Below, piece after piece: positions 13,101 through 28,100 of a stretch of DNA of 64,000 bases. Each line of letters starts with the position of its first letter. The stretch's first letter is position 1. This DNA is from Mytilus edulis. Lineage: Eukaryota > Mollusca > Bivalvia > Mytilida > Mytilidae. The notes under the pieces were generated by a model that saw nothing but the letters and a program-made list of their open reading frames with translations, was not told where the DNA came from and searched no databases. The stretch spans positions 81,435,176 to 81,499,175 of the forward strand of contig NC_092355.1 of assembly GCF_963676685.1 (NCBI RefSeq), read 5' to 3'. The translations under genes were made by a program, and so were the position numbers.

Positions 13101-16100
13101 AATATGAACCTGAAAAAATTTAAAGTCAATCAATATTTTCACAGCACACATAACTCAGTGTTAAAGGAGCATGTACACTTCATAATTCTCATTATATTGT
13201 GATGATTTATAAAGGATTAAAAAAATTAAGTGAAGCTAATCAACTTTATATTAAAATAACTCCCAACTCATTAGTGTCATCTGTTCACCTATCACTGATG
13301 TTTTTCACACCTTTAATGAATACAACTCTTTGTCTCTTAATTAGGGGTTATCAATGGATTATATTGGCTTGCCAATCAATTTTGTAATCTTTGTGTTTAC
13401 CTGAGACATTTTAATGAAAAATATTTTGATCTTGGGAATGAATCATAAAATTATTTTTGATTATTGTATGATTTATAAGTACTGAATTGATATCATGATA
13501 TCACAATAATGACACAATAACTCAGCTGAATACATCCTTTTACATAGTTGGTACATTGTTATCTCGTTTTCATTTTTGGTTCTTGGCTTTTTCTTTTGGG
13601 TTTATGCACAAACCATTTGACCATGAAAATCAATACACAAACCGGAAGCAGTCGGAAATTCAAAACAAATTGACAGAAAAATGTTAACAGAGAACAAATA
13701 AAACACAAAGACAGTATTGTAGTCATTTATTTTCAACAAAAACTTTTAATTTAGGGATTTATGTAGGTTTGGCAATCACCGACGTAGTTTTGACCAGGAA
13801 ATTCACTCCTGACCACTTCTCTCGAGCTTGGATTTTTCCTCTGGTCGCTTGATCTCGCTTATAAGTCGGTACCCCTCTCTGGATTCTGAATTTTACTCCC
13901 AAACTTCCGACTTATAAGCGAGTATCTACGGTAATGCTAATCAGACACCTACAGCAGAGGAAGAGGTAAGCAAGAGTTAATGAAAAACACAATGATACCA
14001 ATGATAGCAATACTAATGTTAATCAGACACCAACAGTAGAGGAAGAGGTAAGCAAGAGTTAATGAAAAACACAATGATACCAATGATAGCAATACTAATG
14101 CTAATCAGACACCAACAGTAGAGGAAGAGGTAAGCAAGAGTTAATGAAAAACACAATGATACCAATGATAGCAATACTAATGCTAATCTGACACCTACAG
14201 TAGAGGAAGAGGTAAGCAAGAGTTAATGAAAAACACAACGATACCAATGATAGCAATACTAATGCTAATCAGACACCTACAGTAGAGAAAGAGGTAAGCA
14301 GGAGTTAATGAAAAAACACAATGATACCAATGATAGCAATACTAATCAGACAGCTACAGTAGAGGAAGAGGTAAGCAAGAGTTAATGAAAAAACACAATG
14401 ATACCAATGATAGCAATACTAATGCTAATCAGACACCAACAGTAGAGGAAGAGGTAAGCAAGAGTTAATGAAAAAACACAATGATACCAATGATAGCAAT
14501 ACTAATGCTAATCAGACACCAACAGTAGAAGAAGAGGTAAGCAGGAGTTAATGAAAAACACAACGATACCAATGATAGCAATACTAATGCTAATCAGACA
14601 CCAACAGTAGAGGAAGAGGTAAGCAAGAGTTAATGAAAAACACAATGATACCAATGATAGCAATACTAATGCTAATCAGACACCAACAGTAGAGGAAGAG
14701 GTAAGCAAGAGTTAATGAAAAACACAATGATACCAATGATAGCAATACTAATGCTAATCAGACACCTACAGTAGAAGAAGAGGTAAGCAAGAGTTAATGA
14801 AAAAACACAATGATACCAATGATAGCAATACTAATGCTAATCAGACACCTACAGTAGACGAAGAGGTAAGCAAGAGTTAATGAAAAAACACAATGATACC
14901 AATGATAGCAATACTAATGCTAATCAGACACCTACAGTAGAGGAAGAGGTAAGCAGGAGTTAATGAAAAAACACAATGATACCAATGATAGCAATACTAA
15001 TGCTAATCAGACACCAACAGTAGAGGAAGAGGTAAGCAGGAGTTAATGAAAAAACACAATGATACCAATGATAGCAATACTAATGCTAATCAGACACCTA
15101 CAGTAGAGGAAGAGGTAAGCAAGAGTTAATGAAAAAACACAATGATACCAATGATAGCAATACTAATGCTAATCAGACACCTACAGTAGAGGAAGAGGTA
15201 AGCAAGAGTTAATGAAAAAACACAATGATACCAATGATAGCAATACTAATGCTAATCAGACACCAACAGTAGAGGAAGAGGTAAGCAAGAGTTAATGAAA
15301 AACACAACGATACCAATGATAGCAATACTAATGCTAATCAGACACCAACAGTAGAGGAAGAGGTAAGCAAGAGTTAATGAAAAAACACAATGATACCAAT
15401 TATAGCAATACTAATGCTAATCAGACACCTACAGTAGAGGAAGAGGTAAGCAGGAGTTAATGAAAAACACAATGATACCAATGATAGCAATACTAATGCT
15501 AATCAGACACCAACAGTAGAGGAAGAGGTAAGCAAGAGTTAATGAAAAAACACAATGATACCAATTATAGCAATACTAATGCTAATCAGACACCTACAGT
15601 AGAGGAAGAGGTAAGCAGGAGTTAATGAAAAACACAATGATACCAATGATAGCAATACTAATGCTAATCAGACACCAACAGTAGAGGAAGAGGTAAGCAA
15701 GAGTTAATGAAAAAACACAATGATACCAATGATAGCAATACTAATGCTAATCAGACACCAATAGTAGAGGAAGAGGTAAGCAAGAGTTAATGAAAAACAC
15801 AATGATACCAATGATAGCAATACTAATGCTAATCAGACACCAATAGTAGAGGAAGAGGTAAGCAAGAGTTAATGAAAAACACAATGATACCAATGATAGC
15901 AATACTAATGCTAATCAGACACCTACAGTAAGGGAAGAGGTAAGCAAGAGTTAATGAAAAAACACAATGATACCAATGATAGCAATACTAATGCTAATCA
16001 GACACCAACAGTAGAGGAAGAGGTAAGCAAGAGTTAATGAAAAAACACAATGATACCAATGATAGCAATACTAATGCTAATCAGACACCAATAGTAGAGG

Positions 16101-19100
16101 AAGAGGTAAGCAAGAGTTAATGAAAAACACAATGATACCAATGATAGCAATACTAATGCTAATCAGACACCTACAGTAAGGGAAGAGGTAAGCAAGAGTT
16201 AATGAAAAAACACAATGATACCAATGATAGCAATACTAATGCTAATCAGACACCAACAGTAGAGGAAGAGGTAAGCAAGAGTTAATGAAAAAACACAATG
16301 ATACCAATGATAGCAATACTAATGCTAATCAGACACCTACAGTAGAAGAAGAGGTAAGCAGGAGTTAATGAAAAACACAATGATAGCAATACTAATGCTA
16401 ATCAGACACCTACAGTAGAGGAAGAGGTAAGCAAGAGTTAATGAAAAAACACAACGATACCAATGATAGCAATACTAATGCTAATCAGACACCTACAGTA
16501 GAGGAAGAGGTAAGCAGGAGTTAATGAAAAACACAATGATACCAATGATAGCAATACTAATGCTAATCAGACACCTACAGTAGAGGAAGAGGTAAGCAAG
16601 AGTGAATGAAAAACAGAATGATACCAATGATAGCAATACTAATGCTAATCAGACACCAACAGTAGAGGAAAAGGTAAGCAGGAGTTAATGAAAAACACAA
16701 TGATACCAATGATAGCAATACTAATGCTAATCAGACACCAACAGTAGAGGAAGAGGTAAGCAGGAGTTAATGAAAAACACAACGATACCAATGATAGCAA
16801 TACTAATGCTAATCAGACACCTACAGTAGAGGAAGAGGTAAGCAGGAGTTAATGAAAAAACACAATGATACCAATGATAGCAATACTAATGCTAATCAGA
16901 CACCTACAGTAGAGGAAGAGGTAAGCAAGAGTTAATGAAAAAACACAATGATACCAATGATAGCAATACTAATGCTAATCAGACACCTACAGTAGAGGAA
17001 GAGGTAAGCAAGAGTTAATGAAAAAACACAACGATACCAATGATAGCAATACTAATGCTAATCAGACACCTACAGTAGAGGAAGAGGTAAGCAAGAGTTA
17101 ATGAAAAACACAATGATACCAATGATAGCAATACTAATGCTAATCAGACACCAACAGTAGAGGAAGAGGTAAGCAGGAGTTAATGAAAAAACACAATGAT
17201 ACCAATGATAGCAATACTAATGCTAATCAGACACCTACAGTAGAGGAAGAGGTAAGCAAGAGTTAATGAAAAAACACAATGATACCAATGATAGCAATAC
17301 TAATGCTAATCAGACACCTACAGTAGAGGAAGAGGTAAGCAGGAGTTAATGAAAAACACAATGATACCAATGATAGCAATACTAATGCTAATCAGACACC
17401 AACAGTAGAGGAAGAGGTAAGCAAGAGTTAATGAAAAAACACAATGATACCAATGATAGCAATACTAATGCTAATCAGACACCAATAGTAGAGGAAGAGG
17501 TAAGCAAGAGTTAATGAAAAACACAATGATACCAATGATAGCAATACTAATGCTAATCAGACACCAATAGTAGAGGAAGAGGTAAGCAGGAGTTAATGAA
17601 AAACACAACGATACCAATGATAGCAATACTAATGCTAATCAGACACCAACAGTAGAGGAAGAGGTAAGCAAGAGTTAATGAAAAAACACAATGATACCAA
17701 TGATAGCAATACTAATGCTAATCAGACACCAATAGTAGAGGAAGAGGTAAGCAAGAGTTAATGAAAAACACAATGATACCAATGATAGCAATACTAATGC
17801 TAATCAGACACCTACAGTAGAGGAAGAGGTAAGCAAGAGTTAATGAAAAAACACAATGATACCATAGATGCCAACCATTACGATTTTTCCGTAGTTTTTC
17901 CGATTTTGCGATAAAAACTACGCTATTACGGTCAAAGTCGAATAGTTACTGATTCCCAATCATCGACGTTCAATTTTGTAAAACGCGGATTTTTATCATT
18001 ACTTTTCCGTCCTGGTCCCGTATTTAGGAAACGCCAATGTAATGCTTCCGGTTTCGCGGGAGTTATCAACCTACTGTTGGGTAACTACTGACTTCCGAAG
18101 AGGCAAACTTGCATTTTATTTAGTAGCTTTCCCCCTTTCTCTACTTCTCATTGACAAAACAAAAATGTTTGAGTCGAGAACATCTGAACAATTAATGAAT
18201 GGAATACATACTACAGACAACATGTTAATTGACAAATTTTAGTGTACATCACATTGCAACCACTCGTCAGTAATTTTTATTGGTAAATGCACGTTTATGA
18301 ATGATTACTGAAAACTTTTCAAAAATACGGAAAATTTGATAGTTTGTTACTGATTGTGTCAAAAGGGGGTTGGCATCTATGTGATACCAATGATAGCAAT
18401 ACTAATGCTAATCAGACACCAATAGTAGAGGAAGAGGTAAGCAAGAGTTAATGAAAAACACAATGATACCAATGATAGCAATACTAATGCTAATCAGACA
18501 CCAATAGTAGAGGAAGAGGTAAGCAAGAGTTAATGAAAAAACACAATGATACCAATGATAGCAATACTAATGCTAATCAGACACCTACAGTAGAGGAAGA
18601 GGTAAGCAGGAGTTAATGAAAAACACAATGATACCAATGATAGCAATACTAATGCTAATCAGACACCTACAGTAGAAGAAGAGGTACTGAAAGTTATAAA
18701 ACATATACAATACCAATTCAGAGCTCAGACATACATAAGTCTAAATCTGCCTTTGACTTATAGAGGTCTTTGTTTGTAGGTTTCAAGATTTGTCTCCTTT
18801 TAATTAAAGACAAATCATGACTTCAATAAGTCAATAAATGTTGAGCAAGAATTATTTGACCTCAATTAAAATTTCATGTACCAAATGTTTAACAATGTTA
18901 TTGTATTTCAGGCCAAGTTTTTATTCTACAAAGGAATGAAACTGGAGCAGTCTGGACACTTATATGAAGGTAAACACATTATATCAATGGGTTCAGTCCT
19001 CTTTAATCTTTAAAGGTTGGAAGCCTATTAAACATCAAACATCAAATTCAAAAATAGGTTTGAAATAAGACACTTGTTGACATGGTTTCTGAATTGTGCA

Positions 19101-22100
19101 TGAACCCATTTTTGAAAAATCTTAATTGTACACAAGGATGTAGTACTTGGGTGATGAGCATTATACTTTTTAATGGTTGATTTCTTGTTATATCGTTTGC
19201 AATTCACAATGTACATGTATATGTAAACTATGAAATATGTATTCCTCAGATGAATACTAGACTTGCTAGATGGGTATAAATATGTCTGCTGCATAAATAC
19301 ATGTATAATGAGTCCAAAATTAGTCACTACTTTTCCAATGGAGCAAGTAAAAGTTGTTTAAGTGACCTGTGGATGGGTTTCAAATATTAAAACCAATTAG
19401 TAATATTTTAAGGAGTTATGCCCCTTGATAATTTAAATAATATTTGTCTGTTTGTTCAATTTTATATTCTGTTCATGCTTTTCAATTTTATTTTTCTTAT
19501 TTACAGCAATAAAGTATTACAGAGAAGCCACACATCTGGATTCAGAGATAGAATTCAAATGTTATTCTAGTGGTAAAAGTCCAAGAGGTCAGTTCAGTTG
19601 TTAGTATGTTTACAGAAAAGCAACACATATCAATTCAGAGGTAGAATTAAAATGTTTTGTGGCTTGTATATTTTGTGATTTTTCAGTTCTCAAAAAGTGT
19701 TTCAATAAATGTATTCTGATTAAATTCCCCACAATTCATAATGGATTTCACACACACACACAATATGACAACCACTTAGGAGGATCCTGACTAATTAATA
19801 TGTACATTCTTCAGTTTTTGACTCTCATAAAAGAAAGAGAGACATGTTATGTCAGCAATGTATTAGTTTGTGATCAGGTCAGCTAGGGGTTAATATCTTA
19901 GTAAAGGCACAACACATTTTAAATGTAGAGATTCTGGTTCTGCCACCCAGGGGCGGATCCAGCCATTTTAAAGGGGGTCCTAACCCAGAACAAAGGGGGT
20001 TGGGTGGTTCCAACTACATGTCCCCATTCAAATGCATTGATCATCAAAAAAAAGGGGGGTTCCAACCCCCTCCCCCATTTCTTTTTAGTTCTTTAGCTTA
20101 GTTCTAATTTTTGTGAGTAGATCAGTTTAAGATGTTGAAATACTTATGTTAAGTCTGATATTTTTTATGCAGTTGTATTAAGGTGGTACCCAACACTTTC
20201 ACTAAAATTAATTTGGCTCGTTTAATTTTCATAAAATTTTGTCAAAGTATTTACTTTGACACTTTAACAAAAATTTTAAAATTTTAAAAATTTTGAACCA
20301 ACCGTTTTGTCAGAAAAAATAAACTGGTTTGATAGCAATTTGACAACCACCAATTTTGATCATTGAGAAGCTTAACATTCCTTTAACAACGCAACGTAAT
20401 TAAAACGTTTACCTGAATTTACAGAGTTATCTCCCTGTAGTGTTAGGCACCACCTTAATATTTGTAAGTATTACCTTCAGTTATGGTTCATTTGATTTAA
20501 ATTTGTTACATAGCTGTGCATGTTAAAATACTGTCATTTGAATTTCATAAAGACATGACATATATCTGTGTCAATGTAACTATAACTTATTATTTTTCAG
20601 AGAGACAAGAAAGTGAGAGTTCAGTTGGGAGGTAATTTATAACTTAAACATATAACTGATTGTCAGGTAAAACTCTAAAAGACCATTTAAGTCATGGTTA
20701 CCATGGGTAACAATTCAATCTTAAAAGGAGTATGACAGACAACAAACAACCACTGAAAAAAGGTCAAATCACAAAAATACTAAACTCTGAGGAAAATTCA
20801 AAACGAAAGTCTCTAATAAAATGGTAAAATCAAAAGCTCAAACACACAAACAAATGAATAACAACTGTCATATTCCTGACTTGGTACAGTATTTTCTTAT
20901 TTAGAAAATGGGGGATGAAACCTGGTTTTATAGCTAGCTTAACCACTCACTTATATGACAGTCGCTTAAAATTCAATTATATCATGTATATTGACAACGA
21001 AAACCATTAAATTACAGTCTCCTGACTGTTGACTGCTACATACAGAATATGGTGAGAATAAACATGTTTGTGGTCTATCTATATACCATCCCATTATCCT
21101 AGAAGAGTGTTGTAACAGCTCAACATAAGAACAACTGTAAAAATCATTTGCAAAGCGTATCTACATGTATCTCAACATATGAGAAAGGCGCACTAGAAAA
21201 TGCTAACGGAAAGATAAAATGATAACAGACACACCACAAGTACAGAGGGTGAAATAATATACTGTAAATTCAGAAATTATTGTGTGGATTAATTATTGTG
21301 ATTTTGTCATTTTATAACAAATGCGATTTAATTTTTACGAATTTGAGAAAAATCCTGTATAATTCATATAGATTATTTGAAAGTGCGAGTTTAAATTATT
21401 GCGTTTACATCTCTGTCGCATTTTTCACAATAATTTCTGAATTTATAGTACTTTGCTGTGTGCAAACATTTATATTAGAATTAACTATATTTCTATATTT
21501 TTAGTATTGACCAGGACGAGATTCTGGATGATGACCTGGTGACACACTTCCAAAAACTTCAGATTGACCACAGGAAAATCTGTCAACAACAGTTTGAACA
21601 GAATGTAAGTACAGTAGACTCCGGCCAATCGGATACCCAAAATGTCAGCTAAAAATATCCGATTGTCCGATATATTCAATTAGCCGATGAACGTATATTC
21701 CTCCAAGTTTTTTTTCAAAATTGACAGACACAACCCTAAGATACCTATAGCTATTATAGCTGCTTTATTAATGAAAATTTGTAACTAATCTCATTGTTTT
21801 TTCAGGTACAAGTTCGGATAATTCGGTTGATTGAGTAACAGATCAATCAGTTGATAATAATGTATTTTGTTTATCTGTCAGTCTATTGATTATTAATTAT
21901 TAATTATGTGTTGATTATCTGAATAAAATATGTACCATTAATATTTAAATAATGTGACTTGTTGTTTTTGCGTGATTTGTTTCATTTGTGTGTTAAAACA
22001 GGTAAAAGCTAAAAATAGCTATGAATTCTCGGAAGTAGGCCACAGGTAAATTCTATTAATAGCTACGAATTCATGCCGACTATAAACTTCTACCTGTAAT

Positions 22101-25100
22101 CGTACTCGGATCTAATTTTCTACATTTTTTTATTTATGAAATCCATTTCCAATTTCAAGTAATACAACTATGTTTATGATTATAAAATTGTAAAATTAAT
22201 TTTGCTTTTCTATCTTATCTGTCGTGGTTCAAAATAAAAGGCTGAATATTATGTAAATTAGGAAAATGGCGTACGTGTGTACAAGTTACATAATTCTATT
22301 TCACCTGGGACATGCTATTGACACACGATTCCTTGTTTTTACACAGGACTTCTATATATATTTTAATAAATTGTTGAGAAAGAGGTACATTTCATTCATA
22401 TTTAATAAACATTGATGAACATCACGCACAGTTTATCATTTTGTCGTGTCATTGTTTGTGCATGATTTGGATAAACACATAACAAACACATCTTGGGCAG
22501 AATATAATATCAAATTCATAAAATAAACAAGACAATAAGAAAAAATATGTTTTATTTGACTATGAAAGATCGTTTTTATTAATAAAATGAAACATTTCTG
22601 TACTGAAGTTTTCTTAAACTTAGTAATGGCGTAACTTCCGGCTTCATTTCCTGTCAAAAAAAATATGAAATTATTTCAAAATATTCGATTGTACATGGTT
22701 TTCACACATTTTCCATGAATATTCCTATCCAATTAGCCGATATATTCTAATAACCGATATTCGATTATCCAATGTATTTTGACTGAAATGTATAGGGAAT
22801 GGTTCGGTGTTTTGAAATAATATTACAATAGCCGATATATTCGATTAACCGATATCCGATTAGGTGGAGTCTACTGTAGTGTCATACAAGTGAGAGGTTT
22901 AGCTAGCTATGATACTGGGTTCAATCTATTATTTTCTATACAAGAAAATGCCTGTACCAAGTCAGGAACATGACAGTTGTTATCTATTCATTTGATCTTT
23001 TGATTTTCCCTATTGATTAGGAACTTTCTGCTTTGATTTTTCCTCAGAATTCTGTATTTTTGTGATCCCACAAATTTTCTTTTTTTTTCATTGTTATTAG
23101 ATACTATTTTCGTGGATTCTATAAAAATAGGTGAATCACAAACTAGCAAAGTCAAAAGTCTTCAAAATATTAAATGTGAGTCAACGTATATGTCTGTAAG
23201 AAAAAATTCAAAACTTTTTTTAAATTCAAAAAGCTAAACAGTATCTAGAGGTTGTTAAGCTGATGATAAGAAAAAACATACTAAAATTTTGACATTGTTG
23301 AGTGTTTCATTTTATGCTCAGTTTTCAATACCAACAAAATTCTCAAATATTTGTAGCGGTTAGCCCATAATGAAAATAATAGTATAATACCATAACAAAG
23401 GCATGTTCATGATGTTTGAGTAGCTGGAAATGAAGCTCATATAATTATCCATACACTATATATAAATCTTTCACATAAATTTCAGGCTACCCACATATCT
23501 GTTTTGCCAGTAGAACTGCTGATTTATATCTTCAAATGGGTTGTCTCCCCTGATTTAGACATCAAACAGCTGGAAATTCTGTCAGAGGTAAGGAATTTAC
23601 ATTTAGTCTTGTTATTGTGTTGCTGGGGCATATGTTGGTCATATCTTTTATTCCTTCTCTCTGAGGTAAAAAATAAAATGCATACTTTATGTTTTATCCT
23701 GTTACTCCGTTGTTTTGTCAAATGTTGACCATATATATTATAATACCTTAGTAGTCTCTATCTTTTTGCTATGTTGTATATATTGAGCTGGTTTCATTTT
23801 TGTCTGGTTTAAACTATACATGGAGGTAAGACTAAGCCATGTTGTTTCTAGTGGTTATCAAATGATTTGATTAATTTTGTGATTTGGTTAATGAAGAGGA
23901 ACCACTTGTGATGATTCAAAGATAATTGGTATGTAGTTGTATTAGGTTTGGCACATCAGATTTCTAGGGCGATTGTTTGATCTTTCACCCTTTTTGAAAA
24001 TTATGCATAGTTTACATGTTATAGTGTTGCCATTTTAATTTTACCATATGTAATTAATTGATAACATTTTATAAAAAAAATGAAGTAGCGTCACTGTGTT
24101 TGGACAAAAAATCTTGGAGCGGCCCTAGCATCATGAGCATCAATTCAAGATTTGAAAATCTCAAATAAGGCCACACCAATTTGATCCCTTGTTCCACCTA
24201 TTTTTTTCAAAACAGAATTTTTTTAATTTTTTTTATATTCCCGCTTCCCGCATCCGGAACTGTAATCATGTCCATTTCCCGCACTGTTTTTTTTTTGTAA
24301 ATATTATAAAAAGATATCAACATTTGTTAAATCACAGTCTAACCTGTATATAACGATTTTAAACATAAAAGCACCCCACCACACTGTGTAAATATCTGTG
24401 AGAATATTTGTTTCAGCATGAAACCTGGAGTGCTCCGATAAAAAGTTATAACAGCGGGTATTTCCGTGAAGAACAAAAAATTGGTTTCTTTCCCCCTTAG
24501 TACTTATATTCCCTATCAAAAAGTGTTCGTTGTTAGAATAAAGTACAAAGAACTTCTGAAGGATTTGCCTTCAACTGCAATTATATTGTATGCTGGCGAA
24601 ACAAAACTATCCATAGCCGCTGCATGTTTATGCACCTGCCCTGATTGATTCAGGAGCATGTCGTTCAGCAGTTATCGATTGTTGATGTTGTTCATTGGTA
24701 TTTTCCCGTTTGGATATATAAATTAGATCGTTGGTTTTCCTGTTCGAATTGTGTACGCTAATAATTTTGGGGTCCTTTATAGCTTGCTGTTTGGTCTGTA
24801 TGAAAGCCCTGTGTAAAAGGCCGTACTTTGACCTGTTTTTGTTATTATCAGGTTGAGAACAACCCTCCCTCAGACAAGGGGTCATTTTACTGATGTAGAA
24901 AAGAAAATAGAAATACCAAGGATTTGTATAGTTCTTCTATACAAAACCTTTGAACACTTAGAATTTTGTACTCAAAAAGAGGAGAGTTACATCATATTTT
25001 AAACAAATTTGTCTAAAAGAGGGGTCCACTTATTTTGAATAATATTAAACTGTTAAAGTAAATGTGTTAACATGGTTATAAAGTCCAGGAATATTACTAA

Positions 25101-28100
25101 ATTCTTGGACATGTTTTGACCATTTAATACCAGATAGATATATAGTTCTATGAGAAAATATGAGCCCTTTTGTACAAACAAATATAATATAACTTATATT
25201 GATCCCTCATAAAACATGTAAAAGGGATATTTATAACGTGTAGGGGTTGCCCCCAAACGGATTATGATTTGGATGGAGAATTGTCTCATTGTCAGTCACA
25301 CATACATAGACCAGATTTAATTATTTCTTGGTGAACAGGGAAAAAATACTTCAGAAATTAAAGAAATGTCAAAGTACAAGTGATAAATCAAGTTTTAATA
25401 TTGTCAAAACCTATTATTTTATGTTTACAAAAAAAAATTATAATCGCTCGCCTTTACTTTTCAAGCTTCGCCTCAAAAATTTGCAAATTAAATATTTTTT
25501 TATTAAAATTTTCATATCGCTGGCTCGCCCCAAATTTTGGAGTCTGTAGAACAAGAAATTAAATTGGTGTGGCCTAACTTGATATTGAAAAAAATAATTA
25601 AAAAATTTAATGTCCTCAAAACAGAAACATAAAAAATGTATTTGTTTTCCATAAACATTTTGTATGGGTTCAAGAAATGAAAATTTGTCATGAAAAATTG
25701 ATATGTATTTTAGGTTAGCAGAGGGTTCCATATTTGTGCCCGAGATGATGGAATATGGAGGCAGATTTGTTCAAGGTAGAGTGTTACCTTAATTTATTTA
25801 TTATAGGGGCCTCATAGGTCACATGCTTAATTTACAGTACTTATATGTGATAATAGGACTGAATAGATAAATTTAGCTAAAATTGAGAATCAAAATGGAA
25901 AAAGGGAATGTGTCAAAGAGACAACAACCTTACCAAAGGGCAGAAAACATCCCAAAGCCAACAATGGGTCTTCAACACAGGGAGAAAATCCTGCACCTGG
26001 AGGCTTGCTCCAGCCGGTCCCTTAACAAAAATGTGTTCTAGTTCACCTTACATGTATTGTTGGATTTCAAAATTTTGTTTTTATTGTTGAATAGATTTAC
26101 AGATTTCTTAACCTCAATAGTGTTCATCTTGCCTTGATTATGGACTACATGGATGATATGTTTAAAACACACGATTTAGAAATTATCAATTATAATAGAA
26201 TTCCTTGAACAAATATTTTTATACCCCTTTGGTCATGGGGTTTTATCCTTAAACATGTTAGACATGTTAAATGTGTTTATAGCCTGAACAGTATAATGAC
26301 TTTTTTCAGAACCTGGGGCCCAAACACTGGGAAACTGAGAAAGTATGTCTCGTGGAGAAACATGTTTATTAATAGACCTCATGTACTGTTTAATGGTAGG
26401 TAAAAAATCAACTTTAGAAACAGGGTTCGTTATGTATGACAGGACTTCTCTTTTAGTGGTTTGTGGTGTGGTAAGAGTCACACCTGAAATGCTAGAGATC
26501 TCCTTCTGAGTCAAATCTAATTTCTTGTCGATTAATGAGTAAAAACAAATAAAGGAAGTTGATTTATGAGTATGAGTAAATACAGGAAGTTAATTAATGA
26601 GTGAAAACTACAATCGTAAATACATCAGATATTTTTCAAATATTTTATCTCTCAAAAAAAGTGAAATCATAATAACAATATAGGAGTATTTTTAGTTCAA
26701 ACATGAGAGGGTTTGTTGTTTAGTTCAAACATGAGAGGGTTTGTTGTTTAGTTTTTAGTTCAAACATGAGAGGGTTTGTTGTTTAGTTCAAACATGAGAG
26801 GGTTTGTTGTTCAAACATGAGAGGGTATGTTGTTTAGTTCAAACATGAGAGGGTATGTTGTTTAGTTCAAACATGAGAGGGTATGTTGTTTAGTTCAAAC
26901 ATGAGAGGGTATGTTGTTTAGTTCAAACATGAGAGGGTTTGTTGTTTAGTTCAAACATGAGAGGGTTTGTTGTTTAGTTTTTAGTTCAAACATGAGAGGG
27001 TATGTTGTTAAGTTCAAACATGAGAGGGTATGTTGTTTAGTTCAAACATGAGAGGGTTTGTTGTTTAGTTCAAACATGAGAGGGTTTGTTGTTTAGTTTT
27101 TAGTTCAAACATGAGAGGGTATGTTGTTTAGTTCAAACATGAGAGGGTATGTTGTTTAGTTCAAACATGAGAGGGTATGTTGTTTAGTTCAAACATGAGA
27201 GGGTATGTTGTTTAGTTCAAACATGAGAGGGTTTGTTGTTTAGTTCAAACATGAGAGGGTTTGTTGTTTAGTTTTTAGTTCAAACATGAGAGGGTATGTT
27301 GTTTAGTTCAAACATGAGAGGGTATGTTGTTTAGTTCAAACATGAGAGGGTTTGTTGTTTAGTTCAAACATGAGAGGGTTTGTTGTTTAGTTCAAACATG
27401 AGAGGGTTTGTTGTTTAGTTCAAACATGAGAGGGTTTGTTGTTTAGTTTTTAGTTCAAACATGAGAGGGTATGTTGTTTAGTTCAAACATGAGAGGGTAT
27501 GTTGTTTAGTTCAAACATGAGAGGGTATGTTGTTTAGTTCAAACATGAGAGGGTATGTTGTTTAGTTCAAACATAAGAGGGTTTGTTGTTTAGTTCAAAC
27601 ATGAGAGGGTTTGTTGTTTAGTTTTTAGTTCAAACATGAGAGGGTATGTTGTTTAGTTCAAACATGAGAGGGTTTGTTGTTTAGTTCAAACATGAGAGGG
27701 TTTGTTGTTTAGTTCAAACATGAGAGGGTTTGTTGTTTAGTTTTTAGTTCAAACATGAGAGGGTTTGTTGTTTAGTTCAAACATGAGAGGGTTTGTTGTT
27801 TAGTTCAAACATGAGAGGGTATGTTGTTTAGTTCAAACATGAGAGGGTATGTTGTTTAGTTCAAACATGAGAGGGTATGTTGTTTAGTTCAAACATGAGA
27901 GGGTATGTTGTTTAGTTCAAACATGAGAGGGTATGTTGTTTAGTTCAAACATGAGAGGGTTTGTTGTTTAGTTCAAACATGAGAGGGTTTGTTGTTTAGT
28001 TTTTAGTTCAAACATGAGAGGGTATGTTGTTTAGTTCAAACATGAGGGGGTATGTTGTTTAGTTCAAACATGAGAGGGTTTGTTGTTTAGTTCAAACATG

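Noticed and set aside
12717..13931. A transposase gene in the inserted element
   Set aside because: No frame longer than about 100 codons and no DDE/D-like motif is visible, so it is called non-autonomous.
12595..14219. Minus-strand frames at 12595-12903 and 14019-14219 with hydrophobic runs
   Set aside because: They are antisense readings of the FBXO9 array ([17 protein letters not shown] are repeat translations), not membrane proteins.
4110..18686. The array as a repetitive coding region or CRISPR-like array
   Set aside because: Every unit carries a stop in the frame entered from the exon, unit length is 82/83 rather than a multiple of three, and there are no unique spacers. It is an eukaryotic tandem repeat.
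26233..26514. Minus-strand 93-codon frame
   Set aside because: It overlaps the FBXO9 exon 26310-26395 in antisense and has no features of its own.
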